Assembly (NCBI GenBank): GCA_027016475.1
Contig: JALUTL010000446.1
Location: forward strand, 1-7,155
Reading direction: 5' to 3'
Source of the DNA: Candidatus Heimdallarchaeota archaeon
GTDB taxonomy: Archaea; Asgardarchaeota; Heimdallarchaeia; Heimdallarchaeales; Kariarchaeaceae
Length of the DNA: 7,155 nucleotides
Below the pieces are notes generated by a model, which worked only from the letters and a program-made list of their open reading frames with translations, was not told the DNA's origin and ran no database searches. Positions 1 to 4,517 of the stretch are shown here, in pieces (within the stretch, counting starts at the first letter, position 1; every line of letters begins with the position of its first letter). The translations under genes and the position numbers were made by a program.

Positions 1-137
1 TGCTGAGCCTGTATCCGTTTCTCTCCTCCGCCTAGTTCTGCGAGTCGGTTTCTTTCTTCCAATATTTCAAATCTTTCCTTATTGTTCACAGACCTTGTTT
101 TGGGGCTTTCGCCAAAAAGGTTGTGAAAGATAGCCAT
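1..137 (-). CDS. pccB: Acyl-CoA carboxylase carboxyltransferase subunit (propionyl/acetyl-CoA carboxylase beta type), N-terminal fragment
   Basis: This is the 5' end of a minus-strand gene cut by the left window edge; 45 codons are visible with no stop. The translation begins MAIFHNLFGESPKTR and continues through KERFEILEERNRLAELGGGE and KRIQAQ. A charged helix followed by LGGGxxRIxxQ is the characteristic N-terminus of biotin-dependent carboxyltransferase subunits (PccB/MmdA/AccD5 family), where the next residues are normally HxKGKLTARERI. These subunits move carboxyl groups from carboxybiotin to acetyl- or propionyl-CoA in the cytosol; in some archaea the enzyme fixes bicarbonate in the 3-hydroxypropionate cycles. 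The start is uncertain. ATG at 137 has a weak AGGT (147-150, minus strand) about 9 nt upstream. In-frame alternatives are ATG at 164 and GTG at 89, the latter giving an N-terminus closer to the usual family length. It is divergent from the ubiquitin-like gene. Substrate specificity cannot be judged from this piece. Confidence 0.8.
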   Translation of the reverse strand, partial: MAIFHNLFGESPKTRSVNNKERFEILEERNRLAELGGGEKRIQAQ

Positions 138-174
138 CGATTCTGAACCTGTGCCAAAATTCATTAGGTGGGAC

Positions 175-178
175 GGAG
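175..178 (+). promoter_or_regulatory. Possible ribosome binding site favouring GTG 189
   Basis: GGAG lies 10 nt before GTG 189 and matches part of the archaeal anti-Shine-Dalgarno complement. It supports 189 over 168, which has no room for a similar site at suitable spacing. The match is short, so this is weak evidence. Confidence 0.35.
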
Positions 179-188
179 CACTATTGGT

Positions 189-482
189 GTGGGCAAATTG
201 ACTGTTGAAATTCACCGATCTTTACGAGGTGAGGATGACCCAAAATTCTATGAACTTGTTGTTTCTCCCGATGACAATAGGTCATTGGGTGAACTGATCC
301 ATGTAGCACTGTCTTCTGCTCCTCAGCTCAGAGAAACTTGCTTGGACGGAACGAAAGGGAAGGCGGGGATTCTGTACATCGCAGGAAATGCTGAGCTTCG
401 GAGCCTAGGTCTTCTTGACAGTGCATTTGATGCCCAAGAGGATTTGGTTGTGAAAATCGTTCCTGTTTTGCATGGTGGGTGA
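189..482 (+). CDS. Urm1/MoaD-like ubiquitin-fold protein with C-terminal Gly-Gly (SAMP-like)
   Basis: A small beta-grasp protein of about 97 residues. The first strand is LTVEIHRSL, a helix follows around residues 33-49, then AGILYIAGNAELRSLGLLD (59-77), and the chain ends DLVVKIVPVLHGG. The order GIL-x-I-x-N-x-x-x-x-x-LG-x-LD, then an acidic turn, then a hydrophobic strand and LHGG closely resembles eukaryotic Urm1, which is about 100 residues and ends in THGG or LHGG. Proteins of this group are activated at the terminal glycine by an E1/MoeB-like enzyme. They act as sulfur carriers for tRNA 2-thiouridine or molybdopterin, or are conjugated to lysines (archaeal SAMPs, urmylation). Start choice: GTG 189 has GGAG at 175-178, 10 nt upstream. 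GTG 168 is the earliest possible start, because TAG lies directly before it; TTG 198 is also possible. The stop overlaps the next gene's earliest start, suggesting translational coupling. No E1 or deubiquitinase-like gene is in the window, so carrier versus modifier role is undecided. Confidence 0.82.
   Translation: MGKLTVEIHRSLRGEDDPKFYELVVSPDDNRSLGELIHVALSSAPQLRETCLDGTKGKAGILYIAGNAELRSLGLLDSAFDAQEDLVVKIVPVLHGG
474..477 (+). promoter_or_regulatory. Ribosome binding site for the DUF72 gene, inside the Ubl gene
   Basis: GGTG at 474-477 lies 7 nt before ATG 485 and inside the Gly-Gly codons of the upstream gene. It is too close to GTG 479 to serve that start, so it favours ATG 485. This means that the bases encoding the functional di-glycine tail also carry the initiation signal of the next gene. 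Confidence 0.4.
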
Positions 483-484
483 TT

Positions 485-1285
485 ATGGAATATTACATCG
501 GGACTACTGGATGGAGCTACGGGTTTTGGAAGGGTTCTTTCTACCCAAAAGGAGTTTCCGACCAGTTGTCCTTCTATTCCACGCAATCGTCGGTTGTTGA
601 AATAAACTCGACATATTATCAAATCCCCTCATTCCAAATGATTGAGAAGTGGGACAGAAGTCCTGTTTCAGACTTTCACTTTTTCGCAAAGATGAATAGG
701 GAAGTTACCCATTCAGACGACCCACTTTCAAAACGAATTGAACGTTTGGTTGAATTCATGACAGCCATGCAAAGGTTTGAAAAGTTGCACGGGCTTCTAT
801 TCCAATTTCCTTTCAGTTTCAAAGCAACTGCTGACCATGCTCGACAATTGGAAAAACTGCTTTCCACAGCACAGGACATGGTTGACTGCCTTTTGTTTTT
901 GGAATTTCGGCACAAGTCGTGGATTACACAGGCAAAGGATTTTACATCCACTAGCAACTCGGTTTTCATAGCTCAAAGCACCAAGATGCACATTCCCTCA
1001 AAAATTGTGGACGACCAAAGGCTGCAATATTATAGAATACTTGGCTCTCGAAAAGAAATGCCTGATCATCTGTTGGGAATTAAGCGACTGAACAAAGAAA
1101 AAGAATTGTCAATGTTGGCAGATTCCCTTTGCAACCTTAAAGGTGAGACCGCGTTTGTTTTTGTCAACAATCGGTTCTCAGGGAACGGAAGCAAAGATGC
1201 ACAGGCCCTTCATAGACTGATTCAGAAAAGAGGGTTCTTCGTAGACGGGTTTAAGCCAAGGAGCACACTGGATGACTTTTTGTAA
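485..1285 (+). CDS. DUF72 family protein (YecE-like, COG1801)
   Basis: A 266-residue protein with the landmarks of the DUF72 TIM-barrel family: YIGTTGWSY-x-FWKGSFYP at residues 4-21, VEINSTYYQIP (38-48), FHFFAKMNREVTH (64-76), LLFQFPFSF (104-112), LEFRHKSW (139-146) and FVNNRFSGN (226-234). Length fits the usual 240-290. The family is widespread in bacteria and archaea, and its biochemical role is not established; members look cytosolic, and no signal peptide or membrane segment is visible here. Where many members have Y-x-R-L-H-G, this one has YYRILG (182-187). ATG 485 is chosen because the family motif starts immediately after it and GGTG precedes it at 7 nt; GTG 479 would give a 4-bp overlap with the upstream stop. 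The close junction with the Urm1-like gene suggests one transcript and coupled translation. The next gene, queC, is 42 bp downstream and probably has its own promoter. Confidence 0.93.
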   Translation: MEYYIGTTGWSYGFWKGSFYPKGVSDQLSFYSTQSSVVEINSTYYQIPSFQMIEKWDRSPVSDFHFFAKMNREVTHSDDPLSKRIERLVEFMTAMQRFEKLHGLLFQFPFSFKATADHARQLEKLLSTAQDMVDCLLFLEFRHKSWITQAKDFTSTSNSVFIAQSTKMHIPSKIVDDQRLQYYRILGSRKEMPDHLLGIKRLNKEKELSMLADSLCNLKGETAFVFVNNRFSGNGSKDAQALHRLIQKRGFFVDGFKPRSTLDDFL

Positions 1286-1298
1286 GTCAACAGAAAGC

Positions 1299-1307
1299 CT
1301 TTATCTT
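1299..1307 (+). promoter_or_regulatory. Candidate TATA box for queC (leaderless)
   Basis: CTTTATCTT follows a purine-rich BRE-like stretch (CAGAAAG). Its centre is about 25 bp before ATG 1328, so the predicted transcript would begin at or within a base or two of the start codon. No Shine-Dalgarno-like sequence precedes that ATG, which fits a leaderless mRNA. Confidence 0.45.
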
Positions 1308-1327
1308 GTGCAATTCAATGTTAGTCA

Positions 1328-2062
1328 ATGGAAAAAAGTACTGTGGCCATAGTCAGTGGTGGATTGGATTCTACGAGCATGTTGTGGCATCTGGTTTCAG
1401 AAGGCTTTGATGTCATAGAAATTCTGACTTTTGACTATGGTCAACGTCATGTGAAGGAAATTGAGGCTGCTGAAAAAATTGTAAAGGAATTCGGCAATTA
1501 TGCAGGAAAGTCGGTTCCTCATTCGATTGTCGATCTGAAATCCCTCCGTGCAATCTTGGCAAAGGGTGCTTTGACTGGCGATGAAGAGGTTCCAAAAGAA
1601 ATGTATGACAAAGAAAGTCAAAGGGCCACAATTGTCCCCAACAGGAATGCGATAATGCTCTCCATCGCAGTTGGACGGGCAGTGACAGTAGGTGCAAGGT
1701 ATGTTGCATATGCTGCCCATTCAAGTGACTACAGTGTGTATCCTGATTGTCGTCCAGAATTTATCGAAGCAATGGACAAGGCTATGTATTTGGCCAATCT
1801 CTGGACTCCAGTGAATTTGTTGGCCCCGTTCCAGCACATCACCAAAGCTGAAGTGACCTCGATTGGGTTACGTCTGAACGCCCCGTTGCATCTGACCTGG
1901 AGTTGCTATGTTGGAGGAGCTCGTCCTTGTCTGGAATGTGGAACGTGTTTGGAGAGAACCGAGGCCTTCAAGCTCAATGGTTCTCCTGATCCAGCGTTGA
2001 CACCAGATGAATGGGTTCAGGCGTTGAGTTTGTATGAGCAGCACTCCGCAGATTCGAAATAA
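1328..2062 (+). CDS. queC: 7-cyano-7-deazaguanine (preQ0) synthase QueC
   Basis: A 244-residue single-domain QueC. It converts 7-carboxy-7-deazaguanine and ammonia to preQ0 using ATP in the cytosol. In archaea preQ0 is inserted at tRNA position 15 and matured to archaeosine; in bacteria it leads to queuosine. The PP-loop is SGGLDS at residues 10-15. Other family signatures are TFDYGQRH (34-41), IVPNRNAIML (102-111), AAHSSDY (129-135) and YPDCRPEF (138-145). Four zinc-binding cysteines sit at 193, 201, 204 and 207, with the canonical 8-3-3 spacing. Length is normal and no amidotransferase (GAT) domain is fused, so this is the preQ0 synthase rather than the GAT-QueC variant that makes archaeosine. 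ATG 1328 is preceded by a TATA-like box at leaderless spacing. No queD, queE or tgt is in the window. The nearby Urm1-like gene, if it works in tRNA thiolation, would be a second tRNA-modification gene. Confidence 0.97.
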   Translation: MEKSTVAIVSGGLDSTSMLWHLVSEGFDVIEILTFDYGQRHVKEIEAAEKIVKEFGNYAGKSVPHSIVDLKSLRAILAKGALTGDEEVPKEMYDKESQRATIVPNRNAIMLSIAVGRAVTVGARYVAYAAHSSDYSVYPDCRPEFIEAMDKAMYLANLWTPVNLLAPFQHITKAEVTSIGLRLNAPLHLTWSCYVGGARPCLECGTCLERTEAFKLNGSPDPALTPDEWVQALSLYEQHSADSK

Positions 2063-2083
2063 GTTTCAACATTTGCAGAGTGT

Positions 2084-2103
2084 GTTATCCTTTATGGGGT
2101 AAC
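2084..2103. other. Imperfect palindrome between queC and the membrane-protein gene
   Basis: GTTATCC and GGGTAAC flank a 6-nt centre (TTTATG). They pair over 7 positions with one G-T wobble. The element sits about 20 bp after the queC stop and about 13 bp upstream of the TATA-like box of the next gene. It could be an operator for that unit, which includes a TrmB-type regulator, or a 3' hairpin of queC mRNA. No T-run follows directly, so an intrinsic terminator is less likely. Confidence 0.3.
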
Positions 2104-2115
2104 TAATTGCGAGAG

Positions 2116-2124
2116 TTTTTATAA
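2116..2124 (+). promoter_or_regulatory. Candidate TATA box for the membrane zinc-ribbon gene
   Basis: TTTTTATAA is the strongest TATA-like match in the window. Its centre (about 2120-2121) predicts initiation near 2146-2147, where the second ATG (2146) lies. That would give a leaderless mRNA and would exclude ATG 2140, which lies only about 20 bp from the box centre. Confidence 0.5.
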
Positions 2125-2145
2125 CACCATGTTTATTATATGAAT

Positions 2146-2904
2146 ATGAGCACTCGTCCCACTGAAAAAGTACATGGGCTGATCCTAATCAATCTGGTGG
2201 CATTGACGCTTTCACTGTTCCTTTCGATCGTGATTATCAGTATGCGCCCGTTCTACACGTCGATTGATCCTGCCTTGTTGGTTGCTCAGTTGGTTCCCAC
2301 CACTCTGTTGTTTTCACTTTCATTGACCGTTTTGACAATAGTATGGAAGGGCAAGGTCGAAATATTTGGAGAAAATATTCTGGAAGGAATACAGAACAGC
2401 AATGAGTGGATTTCTGCCATCCTAGAAGAGGCAACACCGACTGAACGGGCTGTTCTTCTTGTTTCCTCGGTTGTTTCATTTTCTGTGTTGGGTCATCTTC
2501 CTGCCAACCCAGAACTAGTCTTTCTGATATTTTTATCTGGCTTTGCCTTCTTTTACACTGTTTATACCATCGATAAGAAAAAAGAATTGAAGAAACATCT
2601 GCTTGCCATACTTCCTACCGAGAGGGAAATTCCAATCAAACCTCTTCGGAAGATGCTGAATGCAGAGCAGAAAAATGTAGAAAGGGCCATTCTAGATTTG
2701 ATGGCGGAAGGATATCCTCTGTCCTACAATTATGACACAAAGATTGTATCGTACAATAGTGCAGAGCCGATCCGTCAACCTGCGCCTGTTGTTTCTCATC
2801 CATCTTCGCCACGGATGGAATGCGCCTATTGCGGCGAACCTGCCATCACTGATGATGCCAAATTCTGTACATCATGTGGCGCTTCCCTAATCCCCGCCAA
2901 ATAG
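2146..2904 (+). CDS. Four-helix membrane protein with winged-helix-like segment and C-terminal zinc ribbon
   Basis: I do not recognise a named family. In the 252-residue form four hydrophobic helices are visible, at about 10-33, 43-66, 101-118 and 123-142. The positively charged stretch DKKKELKKH follows the last one, so both ends are probably cytosolic. Residues ~150-203 read as a winged-helix-like module: IPIKPLRKMLN, then a helix NVERAILDLMAEGYP, then short strands ending KIVSY. A proline-rich linker leads to a zinc ribbon, CAYC-x11-CTSC, with cysteines at 226, 229, 241 and 244 (zinc binding inferred). ATG 2146 is favoured over ATG 2140 by TATA-box spacing; the alternative adds two residues. 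The TrmB-type regulator starts 13 bp after the stop, so the two are probably an operon. A membrane-anchored sensor or regulator is a plausible but unproven role. Confidence 0.85.
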   Translation: MSTRPTEKVHGLILINLVALTLSLFLSIVIISMRPFYTSIDPALLVAQLVPTTLLFSLSLTVLTIVWKGKVEIFGENILEGIQNSNEWISAILEEATPTERAVLLVSSVVSFSVLGHLPANPELVFLIFLSGFAFFYTVYTIDKKKELKKHLLAILPTEREIPIKPLRKMLNAEQKNVERAILDLMAEGYPLSYNYDTKIVSYNSAEPIRQPAPVVSHPSSPRMECAYCGEPAITDDAKFCTSCGASLIPAK

Positions 2905-2908
2905 GTGA
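2903..2908 (+). promoter_or_regulatory. Ribosome binding site of the TrmB-type gene
   Basis: AGGTGA overlaps the stop codon of the upstream gene and matches the archaeal Shine-Dalgarno consensus well. It lies 9 nt before ATG 2918 but only 3 nt before ATG 2912 and 15 nt before ATG 2924, so it selects 2918. Confidence 0.6.
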
Positions 2909-2917
2909 CAGATGGGC

Positions 2918-3934
2918 ATGTCAATGACAGAAGAGCAACTTGTTGAATTGTTGAGCAACATTTCTGCGACTGGATTCACCAATTTACAGGCCAAAGCCTA
3001 TATTTCCCTGCTGAAAATTGGTGAAAGTACAGGCTCAGCCATTGCAGAGCAATCAGGGATTAATCGCTCCAAAATTTATGATGTCCTCGGTGATTTGGAA
3101 GCCATGGGTGCAGTTGCTCGGATTTCTCGAGAAGGGAAAGCAAAGTATGTGGCAATAGACCCTGAAATTGTATTCAAAGGCATCAGTTCATCATTTTTGC
3201 AAATTTTGGAAAATGGAAAAGATGCCCTTCTAAAGCTGAAGGATACGTTTGAGTTTCTGTCTGAAACCGGTGTGACTTTTACCAAATTGAATTTGCAGAA
3301 CCTTAATGTAAACGATTTCCACACATTGGTAGCTACAACCGAGAAAGCCAGACTCCGTTTCTTGGAAGTTCTTCCTCCGCACCATCGACCTAATCAAGAT
3401 GTATTGCTTGTCACATTGAATGTGGATCTTGGCAAAGGCGGCTTGATTATGTTGATCAACGCTTTCGAAGTTATTGTTCTCAATGTTCCAACATCATATC
3501 AAGTCAATAATGCACTCAGGTTTTTGGGATCGGAATATGGAAAGTTTTTTGGAGGACTGATCAGAACCACAATGGAAAAATCAATTCCTGATGCCATCAA
3601 ACTTGAATTTGAAAAAGGCAAACGCAAGGTTTTGGCAGTGGAGCTGGTACAATTCATGAGATACACTTTGGCAAACGGAAGTGTGAGGCATGAACACGCT
3701 CGTCCTGTATTGATGGTTGTAACAGACACACACATATCATTTATTTTTGAAGAAGAAGAGGATCCCAAAATTCCGATCGGCAACATAGGTGAAGTTGTCC
3801 TTGACGGGGAAACTCTTGTTTGCTCCATTTTCGGCTCAAAGCAACAGTTGGTGGGAACACTGATGACAAAGCCCGTCCGGAACGCAGTTCTCCTGAAAAA
3901 CATTATTGAATTTGCTTCCCCCTTGATAAGGTAG
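2918..3934 (+). CDS. TrmB-family HTH transcriptional regulator with a PH/GRAM-like C-terminal domain
   Basis: A 338-residue protein, cytosolic by sequence. Residues ~14-82 form the TrmB winged helix: LQAKAYISLLKIGESTGSAI, then the recognition region SGINRSKIYDVLGDLEAMGAV (46-66) and a wing ending KAKYVAIDPE. A short coiled segment (about 92-115) follows, as in TrmB proteins, where it usually mediates dimerisation. The rest does not look like the sugar-binding C-terminal domain of classical TrmB. The segment 264-334 (LMVVTDTHISFIF, IPIGNIGEVVLDGETLVCSI, then a final helix AVLLKNIIEFA) has the strand pattern of PH/GRAM-type domains; this is by-eye inference. Of the ATGs at 2912, 2918 and 2924, 2918 is chosen from AGGTGA spacing. 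It is probably co-transcribed with the membrane zinc-ribbon protein, and may regulate its own operon. Its last 32 bp overlap the convergent vsr gene. Confidence 0.88.
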   Translation: MSMTEEQLVELLSNISATGFTNLQAKAYISLLKIGESTGSAIAEQSGINRSKIYDVLGDLEAMGAVARISREGKAKYVAIDPEIVFKGISSSFLQILENGKDALLKLKDTFEFLSETGVTFTKLNLQNLNVNDFHTLVATTEKARLRFLEVLPPHHRPNQDVLLVTLNVDLGKGGLIMLINAFEVIVLNVPTSYQVNNALRFLGSEYGKFFGGLIRTTMEKSIPDAIKLEFEKGKRKVLAVELVQFMRYTLANGSVRHEHARPVLMVVTDTHISFIFEEEEDPKIPIGNIGEVVLDGETLVCSIFGSKQQLVGTLMTKPVRNAVLLKNIIEFASPLIR

Positions 3935-4346
3935 ACAATTCCTGAACTATCATTTCTACAACCTTATCGATATCCCTCTTTAGTTCGTGTTCCCATATCC
4001 TTATTACATTCCAGCCTGAGTCTTTCAGGATTCTGCTGTCTTTTTCGTCACGAGCTACATTCCTTTTTATCTTTTTTCTCCAGAATTCCACATTTGATTT
4101 TGGTTCCACATAGCATTCTGGACATTTGTGCCAGAAGCATCCATCGACGAAAATTGCAATTTTTTTGGAAACGAAAGTTATGTCTGGCCGAACCACCTTT
4201 TCATCTCCTTTGATTTGATAATGAATCCTATACCTGAATCCTTTGCTCCAAAGCAACTTTCTCAGCTCAATTTCGGGTGATGTGTTTTTGCTTCTTATCC
4301 TGCTCATGATCTTGGATCTTACTTCTTTGGAGAACTTGTCTGGCAT
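3903..4346 (-). CDS. vsr: Very short patch repair (Vsr-type) mismatch endonuclease
   Basis: A 147-residue protein matching the Vsr family along its length. Vsr nicks DNA beside T:G mismatches left by deamination of 5-methylcytosine. Visible motifs are MSRIRSKNTSPE (14-25, with Glu25), VVRPDITF (51-58, catalytic-type Asp55), FVDGCFWHKCPEC (66-78, with His73) and ARDEKDSRILKDSGWNVIRI (98-117) followed by WEHEL. In E. coli Vsr the zinc ligands are C66, H71, C73 and C117; here the likely equivalents are C70, C75, C78 and H120, an altered but plausible set. No cytosine-C5 methyltransferase, its usual partner, lies in the window. The C-terminal 32 bp overlap the convergent TrmB gene. A weak GTGAT lies 8 nt before the ATG and a TATA-like AATATATCC (minus strand, about 4396-4404) would give a short leader. 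Slightly lower GC than queC, by eye, is compatible with transfer but not proof. Confidence 0.93.
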   Translation of the reverse strand: MPDKFSKEVRSKIMSRIRSKNTSPEIELRKLLWSKGFRYRIHYQIKGDEKVVRPDITFVSKKIAIFVDGCFWHKCPECYVEPKSNVEFWRKKIKRNVARDEKDSRILKDSGWNVIRIWEHELKRDIDKVVEMIVQELSTLSRGKQIQ

Positions 4347-4517
4347 AGACCAAGATCACTATGTTTCTTACACATTTATGGATTCTGCCTATCTGGATAT
4401 ATTGTGTAGAATAAATTGGCACAACAAGTCAATTGAGATGGTTCATGCTTGTTTCCTTTTGTTCCGAAGTATTTCCTCTTAACAAATCTTCTTAATTGGC
4501 CACACCTCAGAATTTCT
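4347..4517. other. Divergent intergenic region between vsr and the S9 peptidase gene
   Basis: This 171-bp stretch is AT-rich and holds the start regions of both genes. The TATA-like box for the peptidase is at 4489-4497, and candidate boxes for vsr on the minus strand are near 4396-4404 and 4374-4381. A stretch from 4449 is open in frame with the peptidase but does not look coding. No RNA gene or significant repeat is visible. Confidence 0.55.
4489..4497 (+). promoter_or_regulatory. Candidate TATA box for the S9 peptidase gene (leaderless)
   Basis: TTCTTAATT is preceded by an A-rich BRE-like AACAAA (4481-4486). Its centre is about 25 bp before ATG 4518, predicting transcription starting at the start codon. 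No Shine-Dalgarno-like element is at usable distance. It supports 4518 over an upstream TTG at 4449. Confidence 0.45.

Noticed and set aside
1397..1724. Two open frames of more than 100 codons on the minus strand inside queC
   Set aside because: They are antisense to a clearly identified queC, and their translations are Cys/His/Leu-rich with no recognisable motif.
3499..3903. 134-codon open frame on the minus strand inside the TrmB-type gene
   Set aside because: It is antisense to a well-supported gene, is rich in Ser, Thr and Pro without a domain-like pattern, and has no promoter or RBS signal.
4064..4077. T-rich tract on the plus strand as a terminator for the TrmB-type operon
   Set aside because: The T5 and T6 runs correspond to lysine codons of vsr on the other strand and lie about 130 bp past the stop; they may be coincidental.
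4369..4408. TACACA and TGTGTA inverted repeat upstream of vsr
   Set aside because: Six-base arms separated by 28 bp are not distinguishable from chance in a 171-bp region.
4243..4482. 79-codon plus-strand frame across the vsr start and the intergenic region
   Set aside because: Most of it is antisense to vsr and the rest covers promoter-like AT-rich DNA; no protein-like pattern is seen.
4414..4504. Direct repeat of AATTGGC in the vsr/S9 intergenic region
   Set aside because: Two copies of a 7-mer 80 bp apart in AT-rich DNA are expected by chance.
4449..4517. N-terminal extension of the S9 peptidase from TTG 4449
   Set aside because: The 23 extra residues are rich in Leu and Phe but do not form a convincing signal peptide, the codon is a rare start, and the TATA-like box at 4489-4497 would lie inside the coding region. 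ATG 4518 fits better.
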